Assembly: GCA_021234155.1 (NCBI GenBank)
Contig: JAJEKV010000066.1
Location: 2,158,128-2,222,127 of the forward strand
Origin: Isoetes taiwanensis
Taxonomy: Eukaryota > Streptophyta > Lycopodiopsida > Isoetales > Isoetaceae
Reading direction: 5' to 3'
DNA length: 64,000 bases
Within the stretch, counting starts at the first letter, position 1. Each line of letters opens with the position of its first letter. Below are positions 12,771 to 25,354 of the stretch, piece after piece. The notes below the pieces were generated by a model that was not told the origin of the DNA, did no database searches, and saw nothing but the letters and a program-made list of their open reading frames with translations. The position numbers and the translations under genes were made by a program.

Positions 12771-14900
12771 AGAGCGTGGAGGTTGAGATGTGGAAGGTGC
12801 ATCTTGTCTTTTTGCCGAGCCCGCGGGTGGCATGAACATTAGCTAACGTAGCGGCCTTCAGCCAATTTTGCATGAGTTGAGAATGCTTTGGCGTACTTTA
12901 GGCATGACATGAGGCATGAGTTTGTCCAAGTCATGTGCAAAGTGAACCTTTTGTCCTCTTCATGAGGGATTGTGTCCACCGCAGCGCGTTCGTGCCGGCG
13001 AGGAATAATGGTTAAGGGATGTGGACGCCTCGGGTCTGGTGTGTGAAACCAAACCAACCAGGGTTTGATTACCGGACTGGAGGATTAAGAGCCCGAAAAA
13101 TTTCTTCCTGTGCTTGTTGATCCATTTGAGGTTGATTAAGGGAGCTGGTTGATAGCGTGATTGCCGAGGCAGGCGGTAAGGCTCAAGAACGGGATTGGTC
13201 TGTTTGCCATTGGCAATCCAAAGTTGGTAAGCCGTGGAGGCGGACGAGGTGGTCCGATTGGTGCCGTGAAGTCGTATACTTGAACTTGTGGGGAGTTGAG
13301 GACAGCCGTGGTGGTATGACCCCATTCGCGTGATGGTGATAACACCGAGCTTTAGAAGGATCAAAGGGGGGGGTGGGTTGGGTCCCGTTGTTGCTTGTTG
13401 CTGATAGAGTTGATTGGGTTGAGCCGCGGTGGTTGCGGTGATATTGCGATTGTTGCTGAGGTGTGGTTTGCACTTGATAAACCAACTTTTGGAAAGGTGT
13501 AGGATGAGTGCGAGTGCACTCTTCTTCCGTGGGCATGATTGCACATGTTGCATCTTTTACAATGAGGCGGGCCATTGGTGGAGTTGCACTCATTTGCCAA
13601 GTGGCCTTGATATTTGTAGATATGGCACCGGATCCGGCTGCGGTGGCGTGTTGAGGTTAGACGGCCGGGTGGAACCATGATGGTGGAATGAAAGGGCTCC
13701 TGAAGAGCCACGCCGGGAGGAAACATTGGCGGTGTGGTGTGGTTGACAAGGTCGATGCCGCCCAAAGTCTTCTAAGCAGTATAGGTCATGAGTCAGATAG
13801 CTGGAGGAAGTCTTTGGAGAAACCAAACCAATATCCGCTCGGCCTGGGTACTCCCTTGAGTTTGCTTGGCGCAGGATGTGAAGTCGACCGCAAAAATCCC
13901 TGGCGGACTCGTGGGCTCTTGTTGAAGATCATTGAGTTGCTTGAGATGAAGTTGATCATCATCCGTGGTTCCATAGTGTGAAAGAAAAGCAGTTTTCATT
14001 TCGACCAATCTTTGTTCCAGTGGCTTTTTGTTGGACATAAGCCATTGGTGAGGAGAGCCACGCAAAGGTGGTGGAAAAGATGTGGAATTTCAGTTTTGAG
14101 GTTGTGCATGACCATTTAGGACAGCCAGAGCCTCAAATTCTTCCATGTGGGCCTGAGCACTTTGGTCTAAAGGTTTGCCTTTAAAGTGTTGCCAAAGGTT
14201 GGATAAGTCGGCTTAAGGGTCTGGAAAGGTAGAGGTGAAAGTGCCTTTGGACTGAACTGGATAGGGATTATATTGAGATGGAGTTGGAGGTGGCAGAGTG
14301 CACAGAAAGACCCTGGATGAAGGGGTTCTTGAGGTGGAGGAATCCGGAGGTGCGATCATTGGTTTTGAGGTCTGTAAGGTTGTAAACAGGAAGAGAAGTG
14401 GGAAATGTAGGGAAGGGAAATTCACGGGAGGAGCAAAAGAGACTTGTGGATATCCCCGCCCCCGTGAGGGAGATGATGGTTGTGAAAGAGGTATGGGCCA
14501 AGAATGATGGATGTAGGCATGTTAGGTTGTACCAAAGTAAGGTTGAGAAGGTTGAGCCCCGATAGGGCTCCCCGAGCAGTGATGAGGGATCGAGGCCGTG
14601 GAGCAATGTTTGCACACTTGAGGCGAGAACCGGACGACATGACACGAGGGGTGGGTGGCGCCGACCGAGCCGTAGACCCAATGTGGCCTCCCTCAATGTC
14701 ATAAGCAGATCCATACATGTCGCCAACGGCTTCCCTTCGATGATGGCGCCCAAGCCAGACGCCCGTCGGGAAAAGGAGTTCTTCCCGCGCAGTTTCTACG
14801 CATATGGCTGCATAAGAAAGGAAAATCGAATCGCAACCCGGCAGCCGCATGTTGTTTGGGGTCTGGTTCTGGAACTCCCGCAAGACTCTCCGTGGTGAGG
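12771..14900 (-). pseudogene. Gag region of an outer LTR retrotransposon, decayed
   Basis: The minus strand carries a run of proline-rich, broken open frames (14883-14422, 14065-13793, 13765-13361, 13593-13183). At 14065-13793 the string QRLVEMKTAFLSHYG with a later ILVWFLQRLP looks like the retrotransposon gag capsid fold. At about 13630-13586, CHIYKYQGHLANEC is a decayed CCHC zinc knuckle, the RNA-binding motif at the end of gag. The first Cys spacing is altered. A candidate 5' LTR sits just upstream (14934-15435). Downstream sequence was split by the insertion of the 112-12765 element, and any pol lies beyond the window start. Confidence 0.55.
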
Positions 14901-14933
14901 ACCCTTGGATCTAGCAGAGGATCCCGGGGACTA

Positions 14934-15435
14934 TGTCACGCCGGGATTTGCAAGAAAACAAAGGAGAGGGAAAAGAAAACAAGAACAATGAGACAACAAT
15001 GATAAGCTTCCTTGATGTCAATGATGATGATACATGAGCTCTCGCAAACTGAGAGAAAATGTGCAGTGAGACAAGACTCAAAACTCATCTAAAACTCATG
15101 TGCTAGCTCTACTCATATATATAGTACAATGGCCTTTGGCCCAATATAGACACTCGACCGATTTCCGGTGCCGAGCTCTCGGAAGGAGGCCCCGATTTGG
15201 TGAAATGCCGGCGGTGCCTCCCGGGTGCCCTCGAATCACGCCGACGCCGGGCTGGGTGACGGGCCGCCACTTGTCCGGGGCGTCTTAGTAGCGTACCCGT
15301 GCTTTGATCGCGTGGGTCCGGCCGCTTGGTCTTCACTGGCCTTTGACGACCGACCTACTGATTGTGGATCCTTGGACTTGACTTGGTCCGGTCAGATGCA
15401 TGAATAGTCCTGTACCAGGAGGCACAGGACTAACA
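14934..15435 (-). repeat. Candidate 5' LTR of the outer element
   Basis: The interval runs from TGTCACG at the left to ACTAACA at the right, that is TGTTAGT...CGTGACA on the minus strand, fitting TG...CA termini. On the minus strand a TATATATA run near 15117-15125 could be its TATA box, with a T-rich leader downstream, and gag begins about 50 bases beyond the end. No second copy is in the window, so the boundaries are inferred. Confidence 0.45.
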
Positions 15436-16620
15436 GTCATTTTCTCCACACGAGGAGCACAAACGATTTGCTGCGTACTGGCAAAGCAGATCTATTGGCT
15501 TAGACATATGATTGTAAAGAATTTAAGGATAAAAAGCTCGAAACAATATCTGTTGCAAAGGAATTTGAGATCAGTAAACTATATGAATGCTTCGAATTGA
15601 GATGTTAAGGATCGAAGAAGCTAAGAAATGCCTGATGGCCGGAAATCAGCAAGGCGAATGCAAGAATTAGTGGGAATTCAAGGATTTGTGCGGCCTTGAA
15701 GACAAGAAACGGGGAAAAATGGCGCCTCAAATTTTGGCGAGGGGAAGTTTTCTGGGTGTTTTTTCAGGCAACATAATTTTAAGGGGATGGTTAAGTTAGC
15801 GGGCAATGAAAATTTAGGAGTGAATAATCTCTAAGGGTGAGAGTTAAGTTTTCCCACTCTCACCCATCTCTCCCAATATCTCATCTTTCATGCTCTCTCA
15901 GTCACCGTGTGGCCAAGGCATCTCTCTCTCTCCCTCTCCCTCTCTCACGACAAAATAATGATGGATTTATAAAGAGGGAATCTTTTATTATGCAAGCCAA
16001 GAAGTGTTTTAATTCCAAGAAGTGTATTCAAATACACAATTTGATATGGAACAATGCGGTAACACATCTTATGAGATATGAACCCATGAATCCTAGTAGT
16101 CATCGTAGCTATGTGCCACACATAAATGTACCAAGTTCTTTGATTCTTATTCATCGGTTTCGTTTCCTCTAGTAGGTACAACAAGAATTTCTACAGAATT
16201 TCCTCCAAAATTTTTATAATCTTCTATAATTGCAATGATTAAATGGTTTTTCTTAGTCATATGTAGCTGTATGTCGATGCGTAAACATTTTTCCTCATTT
16301 GCAGTTGATTAGATGCACACAATATATTCCAAAAATGATTTACAGCTTGTTCATATATTTAGCCTGTGCAACATCACCAATCCAGTGCTTAAGCAGGCTT
16401 AGAAGGCGTCTTATAGCAAACTCTTTATAGGTGGATTAGCAACTATTTCAATGCTATGAATCTCTATCATAGAAAAATATCCAAACTTTTGTCAATGACT
16501 CACAAAGATCGATGTGAGCATATGCACATCCTAGATATTTACATTAGTACATCCACTCAAATACACCACTAAATCACATCAAATCCATATTAAAAGCATA
16601 CAAAAATATGAAGGGAACCC
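15436..16620. other. Intergenic, no gene recognised
   Basis: This is AT-rich DNA with a CT-rich patch around 15850-15950 (repeated CTCTCTC) and only short open frames without recognisable domains. I see no RNA gene or element ends. Confidence 0.5.
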
Positions 16621-16629
16621 TCTCTTTCT

Positions 16630-17251
16630 TTCTTTCTTTTTTTTTTTTGTGGGAAAGACGTGAAACTTTATTAATCGGAAGTAGCATTAAATATAGATGG
16701 GGGACTGAAAACCCTATGGAAAAATTGCCCAATAGAGCAAACAAAAACAGTTACAAATAAATATTAATCTGAAGATAATGAGCCCAAATATAATTCTTCA
16801 TATTATCTTTTACTGATGAAGATAGATATGCTTTGCTTCAATGAGCACCTGAGCATTAGGGGTTCTACTGCCCTTGAAAATGAAGAGATTTCTTCTTTTC
16901 CTTATTGACCAAATGATCCATGCCTCCCAGGAACCTAGATACACTAGACCCTATTGACTATTCAATTTGCAGTTGAAGAGACTCTAAAGCCACCACCAAG
17001 CGGGTCTAGCATGCTGACACAAGAAGAAATAATGCCCTAACGTCTCATCCCTCTAAGTACATAAAGCCTACTGTTATTATGCTCCCTCTGTTATTATGCT
17101 AGATATTATATTAAGTTCAAATGATTAGCTTGCCATGCACCTTGAATGAAGGTTGTGACATCCTCTTTTAATATATCTCAGAATTCTCTGTAAAATCCTG
17201 GGCGAAACCCATCTGGACCAGGGCTCTTACAGAAGCCGTTAAGTTGAGAAT
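16630..17251 (-). mobile_element. LINE (L1-like) 3' end, internally deleted and interrupted
   Basis: A T run at about 16636-16648 is the poly(A) tail of a minus-strand element. Translating the minus strand leftward from 17110 gives a zinc-binding RVT-type tail (GHFFLCQHARPAWWWL) followed by IIWSIRKRRNLFIF, typical of the end of plant L1 ORF2. At 17240-17130 the minus strand reads FCKSPGPDGFRPGFYREF, the opening block of the LINE reverse transcriptase. The catalytic core between the two is missing, so there is an internal deletion. The upstream part is cut off at 17252 by an LTR element. Confidence 0.65.
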
Positions 17252-17703
17252 TGTCATGAACCTATGCAAGAACAAGGAAAATACGTGGAAAATATGCAAG
17301 AGATACGTGGAAATCTGATATATAATCAGAAATCAAGAGTACAATGGTCCAAAGACAAGCAAGAGCACGAGACCAATGCCTAGAAGGGGCGTTGAATTGG
17401 AATATCCATACTAGTGTGGAAGACCCCTTTATATATTGGAAAAGGGGCCTCTTTTCTACACGAATGCATGTGGGATATATACATCTAAGTTCTGAAATGT
17501 TCCAGCTCCTCTTGGAAACTGATATAGATATAAGAAAGATGCATGATAATGTCTTTAACAAGTATTGATAGTTCAGTTGATAAAGGTGTGTGATTCGCAA
17601 CTAGAAAGATGCAAGATGGAGCTTAGTCTTGTGCAACTACCTTTTTGTACCCGAGTGACGACCATATTTCTATATAGAGTATAATACCTATATGGTTATC
17701 ACA
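17252..17703 (-). repeat. 3' LTR of the chromodomain-type element
   Basis: On the minus strand the LTR starts TGTGATAACC and ends GGTTCATGACA, near-perfect short inverted ends. A TATATAAAG box lies at about 17433 on the minus strand. The polypurine tract (17704-17719, AGGAGGGGGATGA on the minus strand) touches its start, which confirms that it is a 3' LTR. Confidence 0.65.
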
Positions 17704-17719
17704 TCATCCCCCTCCTACG

Positions 17720-19925
17720 ACGGTGTTGAGTCTTCAAAGCTGGAGCTAGAGTATTGAGACTTGGCTTGTCCGGTTAACGTCGATGGAACTCGGCAATTCT
17801 ATCAGGAGCACTAATCAAATTCCTAATAGCTTCCCAAGTTTGGTCACTTGAGGAATATACTTCTCAATCACCAAATAATAAAGATGAGGTCATAGAATCC
17901 TCATGATCATCAATCTCAACTGATACTGGAGGTACTCGATTTGGAAATGGATTTGCTATATAGGGTTTCAACAAAGAGACATGGAATACTGGGTGAAGTC
18001 AAACTGACAGAGATAGAAGCAGCATCACCAACTCGGTCAATGATCCAATAGAGACCCAAGTGCCGGTAGTCGAGCTTATTATAAGGGCAAGCTATCGTCA
18101 AATCTCGATGCAAGAGCCAAACAAAGTCATCAACTACAAAAGGAAAAGCATCTTGGTGGGGCTGATTTGCATGATAGCAATAAATTATGTGCTTGGGCCT
18201 CGAGAAGATGGTGTTAAAGATCATCATAGATCGTGCGAAGCTTCTCAAGCCAGGCCTCGACACTGAGATTGACGTCGTCATATTTAGAAGCAATGAAAGA
18301 CCATCAGGGATGCAAGGAAATTTTGTCATGGGTAGCCAATCAACTTAGTTACCCTACTGTTAATTGATGAAGCATCGAAAATACTGCTCAAATGTACTCC
18401 ACTTATCCATTGGTCTCTAGGTGATGTCTAGAAGAGAGCAAATGATCCACATATAAGAGTTGCAGAAGACGCTTTTAAAAGCCGGCAAGAAACTAGAGAA
18501 TATGGTCATTGACAATGGATCTAGTAAGTCATGGAGTCGGACTACCTTTTGAAGCAAGAGTACAGTTGTCGCTTCGCTACAGATAGAAATACTGCAAGGA
18601 ATGAAATGTGCCATCTTGTTCCAAAGTGATGGGCGAGGGGATTATCATGACAGGACTGCAGAACTTGAAGTCAATGAATATATAGAAGTCCAGAGTGAAA
18701 TACTGGAGCCAAAAGATCAAAAGGAAGAGATGTCCAAACAGTCTCCAACAAGGATGTATCATGAGGCCTCTCGGACAAAGTGATGGCCATAAGCTGGAAA
18801 CGATCAGATCCTAGAATAACATGTGATTGTTGATCAAATGTTAGCTCCCCCAACTTAGGTTCGAAATAGGATATGCAAGAGGGAGCTGCTCGTTTTCTTG
18901 AAGTATGTGAGGCCAAAATTTGACGACAAAATCAAAGCAAGTTAGCATCTATGTTGGCCATTGAGTCTAATGACAATGAACAACTCAAGCAGGCTGAAAA
19001 TACTCTAGGTTTCAATGGTCTGTATACATAGTCATCTTATGAGAAGAACCTTCAAGAAATCGTCGCCACACCTAAAAAGAGTCAACAATCGCCAAAAGTT
19101 CTTTATCATAAAAAGGATAGTTAATTTCAACAGCCTAGAACCTTTGAGAATGATAGGCGATCGGGTATACCTCATGATCATCCCCTTCTTGTGACAAGAG
19201 CAAAATCTAATGCATCAGCTTCTAGAATTTAGGGATGCTGTTCTAAAAGCATGCTTCAAAGTGATGAATGATGATTCTACTTCAATTGTCCACTCATTCT
19301 TCCTGGTGAGACGTGCCAAAGGCAAGACAATCTCCAAGTAGTTCTTGATGAAGCGACAATAAAAATTGGTAAACTCCAAGAAGCATTGTACATTTTTAAA
19401 TGAGGAAGGTGTTTTTCAATCAAGAACTATGTTGCCCTTCTCTAAATCCATGGAAACACCCCGAGGCGTTATGGGAATCCTGCTCAAACTGACCCTTCTC
19501 CAGCTTGGCGTAAAGTCCATATTTTTGTAGCTTCTGAAGGACCTTCCGAACATGACTTTTATGCTCTTCCGAAGTCTTTGAATAAACTATAATATCATCC
19601 AGATAGATGATAACAAAGAGATTTCAAAACTCTCAAAAAATATCATTAGCCATGTTTTGAAAGACCCCTAGAACATTGATAAGGCCAAAGGGCATGACAG
19701 TGTACTCAAAATGGACATACCAAGTACAAAAGGCTATCTTCCACTCATCACCTTCCCTGATTCGAATAAGATTATAGATATCTCGAAGATCTATTTTGGT
19801 GAAGTATTGTGCGCCTTGCAGTCGCTCAAGTAACTCTGAAACCATAGGAAGAGGATACCGATTATACATCATGATCTTCCTGAGGCTGCAATAATCTGCG
19901 TTAATCTTGAGGATTCTGCGCTAAT
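17720..19925 (-). pseudogene. Ty3/gypsy pol (RT, RNase H, integrase, chromodomain), decayed
   Basis: The frame at 19872-19633 reads [20 protein letters not shown], then [17 protein letters not shown] and YTVMPFGL, the fingers and palm of Ty3/gypsy reverse transcriptase. The catalytic YLDD is intact at about 19605-19594 in the next segment, followed by [12 protein letters not shown]. Integrase shows as KMAHFIPC at about 18614. A GDLVW-like DDFVWLLHRD...NKLDYRHLG block lies near 18120-18050. Around 17850-17770 the string QTWEAIRNLISAPDRIAEFH matches the second half of an integrase chromodomain, the histone-mark reader that guides chromovirus insertion. Several stops and frameshifts make it non-functional. 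Confidence 0.7.
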
Positions 19926-21555
19926 AGTTTCCACTTCTGTATTACAGCCAGAACCTGAAAGGCCACCACAGCGATGATTTACCAAGACTATTCATTTCAT
20001 GTCTTAGCCAAAATCAATTTTTTCTGCTCGGAAATGTGCTAGTCTGGTGATCCTTTCTATTTATATTATTATCTTATAAATTACTGATAATGTTTGAATG
20101 TAAAGAAATGGTAGAGTTAGCACATATTGTTTTGTGTTTGTGAAGATATAATCAGAATGTGAGTCAGATAATGATGCCATATCATGATGGATGGAATGTT
20201 ACTACATTGATTTTGAAAAGGGCTATTTATTTCTCGTGTGTTGTTTGCTTGTTTTGCTATTAATGCAGATGTAATATGGCTATAAGATCTGATTTTGAGC
20301 TAAAGTCAATGGCAGTTAAAGTGTTTATTACATGTCTATTTGAACTCTCACTATTCTTTCAGTTTACAACTTGAATAAGCATGATCATAATTGGTATGGA
20401 AGCACGAAGTGCTGAATTGGCTGTTTAAAAAACTTTGCAATACAATGGGCATCATCATTTTTTGTACCTGATGTTTTTGATGGTATAAAGTGTCAGGTGC
20501 ATAGTAGATTATGTTAAGCACCTATAACTTAGATTACTATGCGTTGAAGCATGAAACTTCTTCTCAGGCCTGAAACCGTGATGATTAAGAAAAGGCTTGA
20601 GATTCTGTAGAAACATTGCATGTTGTACCAGTAAATTATGCATTGGGGTTCTCAACCAAAATTGAAGCAATGATGTTAGAAATACTTTGTGAACTGATAA
20701 AATGAACCTAGGCTAATTAGTCAAGCTTCAGATTGAGCTAGTTCTTGGTCAAGATCAAAAGAGCCAAAATGTTTCATACGGATATGATGGTCTTCGAGAT
20801 TAATAAAATGCATGAATACCATACATGGCTAAATTTTGAAATACTACTTTTTGATGGCATTACGTTTTGACCTTTGTATAGATGAGGCAACCTACGGTTT
20901 TGCACAACATGCTCCCAAACTCGTGCCCCCAATAAAAACATTAGCTAATATAATTTAAAAGTATCTAATTAATGTCAACGGCGTCTTTTGCAATCGCTCA
21001 AACTGAAACAGATTTCGAACATCCATCTTTATGTTAGGCCTAACGACCACAATTCAAACAATAGTAAGTCAACTGGAATTCTTTATTTTCATAAGCATTA
21101 AACATTTTTCTTCGTGTAGGGTTCAATGAAGCAAACATTGTAATATTTGGGAGATAGAGTAATCTTGTTAGTATACTTAAACGTGTCTAAGTACTTAATA
21201 ATGAGAAAAAATGCAAAAATAGAGTTGTCCATTGCCATGGATATAGAGCATCAGAATGTGTTTGAAGATGGTAAAATTCAAAATAGTTGCCACAGAAATG
21301 AGAAGAATGGATGGTTGGAATAATTCATCATGACCAGCAAAGTGCTGAGATAGCAGTGACAAGCTCCTTTACAGCCACTTGAATTACATCCAAAAGTTCC
21401 TGCACTACTTCTTTGTCCAATGCATGATCTGAAGATGGAAATCCTGTGCTGATAATTAAAAAGTGTGTTTGAGGCATGAATTTGAATTTATAGTGAGCCT
21501 GTGATATAAGATTGTGATATATGCTGAACCTCATGCAATGTTTCAACAAGCTAAT

Positions 21556-21639
21556 ATTGTAATGAATTTATCTATTAATTTGCATTTTATTACGTGTATT
21601 GTAATGAATTTACGTGTTAATTTGCATTTTATTTAGCAT
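21556..21639. repeat. 42-bp tandem duplication
   Basis: Two adjacent near-identical units start ATTGTAATGAATTTA and contain TTAATTTGCATTTTATT. They differ by a few bases in the middle. Confidence 0.8.
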
Positions 21640-22954
21640 TCAGAGATTCATTTTAGTGAGAGTAGATGTGTCTATTACAAATAAGTTAGGAATGTTATGT
21701 ATGGGTTTAGAAAGATTGTCTAATTGCTGACAAGCTTGTTTATCTTTATGTGTAGTTAAAGCATAAGGCATCTGTTCTTTTTGCACAATTGAATACTCGC
21801 CAGACCTTTTTTATTTCAACAGTCTATTATTTGAATGTGTGTTATGATGAAAGCTGAGAAACCAACAACACTTGATTGGATATGGAACAAACCCAACAAC
21901 ACTTTTTCTTGGCTGTGCTCTACATGTTCTGGCAGCACCATGTAAGGTTCATAATGCCCTTATTTCCCTTGAGTTTGTAAGCTTTTCCATGGCCATTCTT
22001 TAACAACACAGCATATTAGATTAATCTACCTTGCAGTATGAATGGTGAAGCAACAAATTCACTTACACAACTCAAGATGAATCTCATTACTGTACAAACC
22101 CATCCTCAAATTTCATTCTACAACATTGTCACATTTAGACGACGATATACAACATGTTGGCCAAAACACGCAAGATATTTATTGCTCGGCTTGACAAGAC
22201 ACATGCTTGATGTTTTGAAAATAGTATGCTCAAAACGCAAGATGCCCAAAAAGAGCAAAGAATGTAACAACATTGTATATAGTTCTATAACCAATATAAT
22301 TTGACTTAAACAATGTGACTTGCACCAAGATGTGTAGCTACATTTTCCAATAATATTGGAGTACACAATGAGGGGCTAATTGGCTAATGCATGACTTGCA
22401 TATAACTTTCATAACTGAAACTACTACAACCACTATGACAACCTCTCGGTTATAGCAAAATGAAGCTATGAAATATCCATACGTAATTCATCCACATGGG
22501 CAGTGGTGACATTTGTAAAACTAATCATATTAGCATAATAACTCAATGTCTTTCGCTACGTTTTCCAGGCAGGATTACTGTACAACAATGTTGCATTCGT
22601 ATGTTGTGGAAGGATATTGATCTTTCATATTAGAACAGGTCAGTCATTTGTTGCAATATCTACAATCTAAAATCGTATAAATGCTTTGATACTTAGCTTA
22701 TTCGTAGTGTTTTAGTTCCTAGATAATTTCAACTTCAATGTTTAAGAAACCACCTGCTTATGCCTTGTCTTCAAGTAGCTGACATATGTGTCAACCTACC
22801 CAACACCAACAATGCAAATACTTCAACACATATTACTATGCATATGACAGTACTTTCAAACCCTTTAAACATCCAATAGATTGCATATAAGAATTATACG
22901 CCCAAGCTGTGAGATGCCCTTTCACTACCATGAATAACCGTTAACAACAAACAA

Positions 22955-23066
22955 TTACAACTTTAATGTCCTGACTTAGTACAAATACTTAAATACAAAA
23001 AACAATCTTCTTACAACTTTAATGTCCTGACTTAGTACAAATACTTAAATACAAAAAACAATCTTC
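22955..23066. repeat. Perfect 56-bp tandem duplication
   Basis: The 56 bases starting TTACAACTTTAATGTCCTGA at 22955 are repeated without change from 23011. The perfect identity points to a recent duplication. Confidence 0.9.
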
Positions 23067-23187
23067 TTCCATCTAACCCAGAAATGCTAATTAAATTTTC
23101 TCACTAATGTAACAAAAGAATCACAACAATCACAAATGCAGAGGACCAAAACATGGTATTGTTGCGTTCTCTTCATCTAACAACAAA

Positions 23188-24250
23188 TTTTTTTTTTTTT
23201 GGAGGGTAAGAAGAGTATGTATTACATTAATATATCAAAATTTACACTAGGTATCCCCAAGTGGAATTTGATAAGAAAAATTATCACAAACTGCGTATTA
23301 CAAGGCTTGTACTAATAAGTTGCCACTCCAGTCTTCCCTAACTCTGGATTACTATAGGGCTAACCATCTTCATCCAGGCTTAGATACTATATGGAGTTAG
23401 TAGCCATCTCCAAGCAGCTCCTATATCCTTATTGCACACTGTTTAAATCCAACTCCCAGTTTGAAAAATGAGTAGAACCCCCTTATACTGTCGATTTTAT
23501 CCAGGTCTTTGTTGTAATTATGGCCAAATTTCTGATAGTGCGGCCAAGGCCATGAGGGCTACCTGAAGGTGCTCTTAATCCTTGTTATTGAAGAAGACAA
23601 CCCTCCAAGAGCTACACCACATCAGTGTTTCCAGATGCACCATAAGGATTAATCTGGATTGAATAATGTCTACACTTATATTGGCTAGAATGGTCAATGG
23701 TCCATTTGTCTCTGAGGCTCCACACCCAAAAGGACAGAGATCATGTTGAACAACTCCCTTATTCAACAGCCATGTCATAGTGTATACACCTTCTTGTAGA
23801 CTAATCCAATGAAAGAATTGTATTCAGAAACAAGGAAGACAAAGATTTGGTCAGCAACCCTTGGTTTCTGCTTGGTCTAATCTTAACCTAACTGCAGCCT
23901 TTAGTGGACCTAACTACAGCCGTTAGTGGGGACTGTGGCATTAATATTCCATATAAATTCCTGACTTTATACTCTGTCCCATCCCCACATAGCCATCTAT
24001 CTTCTTTCCCTATAATTCCAGAGAGCGTATTGACATTCATCATAATCTTCCCGAAGATCTTCCTAACATTTGGAACTAAAGCTTTAAATCTTGTCCATAA
24101 AATCCATCTATCATTTTCCCATAACTGCCCAACCTTACAAACTCAAGCAGCATGCCATTTAGTGAACACTCCGTGTACAAGTGCAAGATGGAGCATACCT
24201 CTCTCCCAAATCCTAGTGTTCCAGAATATACTCAAATCTCCCACCTGTAT
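23188..24250 (-). mobile_element. LINE (L1-like) 3' end
   Basis: A run of T at about 23190-23201 is the poly(A) tail of a minus-strand insertion. On the minus strand, upstream sequence encodes a broken ORF2 tail. Around 24230-24000 it reads WNTRIWERGMLHLALVHG and KIFGKIMMNVNTLSGI. At 23778-23575 it reads LLNKGVVQHDLCPFGCGASE, the zinc-binding C-terminal motif of L1 reverse transcriptases. No RT core is present, so the copy is 5'-truncated. Confidence 0.6.
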
Positions 24251-24295
24251 ACTCAAATATACTCAAATATGCCCTGTGGCATGACGTAAAAATAA

Positions 24296-24470
24296 TATCT
24301 GTATCTGTATCTGTATCATTGGGCATCTGCTAGACTAAAGAGGTTTTTGCACATCCTGCCTCATTACTCTCAAATCTCCCACCTCCCATTGGGCAAATCT
24401 CCCACCTCCCATTGGGCATCTGCTAGACTAAAGAGGTCTTTGCACATCCTGCCTCATTACTCTCGTTACT
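24296..24470. repeat. Local duplications (55-bp and 23-bp units)
   Basis: The 55-bp block starting CATTGGGCATCTGCTAGACT at 24317 recurs at 24410. Between the two, a 23-bp AAATCTCCCACCTCCCATTG unit occurs twice in tandem (24372 and 24395). A short TATCTG run precedes them at 24301. Confidence 0.85.
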
Positions 24471-24784
24471 ATGGGAAGTACCTAGACCCATTGAAAATTT
24501 ATAGAAATAAGAGCCAACCTTATCTCTAGGAGAATTCATGATGGCATGGCTCCATAATAATATAGACCTGTAGCAGAAAACGAGAAATGAACTCAGGAGG
24601 TGACGTGGCGTCCGTAAATATAGACTTGTAGCAAACAAGAAATGAACTCAGCGGGCCCATCAGTTGACACACGCCTACATTACTTATGGAATGTAGGCCT
24701 GAAATTCAGCGGAATCTCCTGCCCCCTCTCAACTAGTCTTTCTTGTACTCATAAAAGTCTGCATATGTGCCTAAGCAGCTCCTT

Positions 24785-25135
24785 CACATATGCTTCACAA
24801 GTTTTGCAAGTGTTGCACTGTCGGAGTAGCAGCTTTGAATGATCAGATTTGTGCAATAATTTTTCAATGGTTTCATTAAAAGCTTCACATGCTGCACTGT
24901 CGAAGTAGCTGAATTATCAGATGTATGTGCGGTAATTTCAGTGGTTTTATTAAAAACTTCACAGGGTTATGTATCCATTGTCGGAGTAGCAGCTCTGAAT
25001 GATCAGAGTCAAACTTATGGGCGATAATTTCCTCATGTTTTCATCTTTTAATGAGTTAAAGACAATCATATGGGCGGTAATTTCTTAATTTCCTAATATT
25101 TTCATCTTTTAATGAGTTAAAAGACAACCACACTT
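24785..25135. repeat. Degenerate tandem array of about 90-bp units
   Basis: Three to four diverged copies share GTCGGAGTAGCAGCT, TGAATGATCAGA and a GGTAATTTC...TTTTCAT tail. They begin near 24790, 24880 and 24955, and a shorter copy near 25060 repeats TTTTCATCTTTTAATGAGTT. Confidence 0.7.
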
Positions 25136-25354
25136 AAAAAAGCAGCTGTTTTCATTGCCAGAATGGCGAATCCTTAAAACTAAGAACCCCAAAACTATGC
25201 AACACAGCTAGGCATATTTTTGAACTAAAGAGATCCCCAAAAATATGCATCACAGCTAGGCAAATACTCCACATGACAAACATGAAAGGAAGCACACAAA
25301 CAGACCGTAAAACTAATCTAAACCCTATTTATAACAAAAAAAAATAGAAATTTT

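Larger units (their letters stand above)
17252..19925 (-). mobile_element. 3' part of a chromodomain-type Ty3/gypsy element
   Basis: A 452-bp LTR (17252-17703) is preceded on the minus strand by a polypurine tract. Upstream of that lies a decayed pol running from reverse transcriptase (19872) through integrase to a chromodomain remnant. No 5' LTR or gag is seen to the right of about 19925, so the element is 5'-truncated or its rest is unrecognisable. It inserted into a minus-strand LINE, whose RT start is at 17251 and leftward. Confidence 0.65.
19926..23185. other. AT-rich intergenic region, no gene recognised
   Basis: About 3.3 kb with only short open frames and no recognised domain, apart from two tandem duplications listed separately (21556-21639 and 22955-23066). 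A poorly preserved continuation of the pol sequence may reach to about 20000. Confidence 0.5.

Noticed and set aside
12960-13553. 197-codon minus-strand frame as an independent host gene
   Set aside because: It overlaps other frames carrying a gag-like capsid region and a CCHC knuckle, and a candidate LTR lies upstream, so retroelement gag is the better reading.
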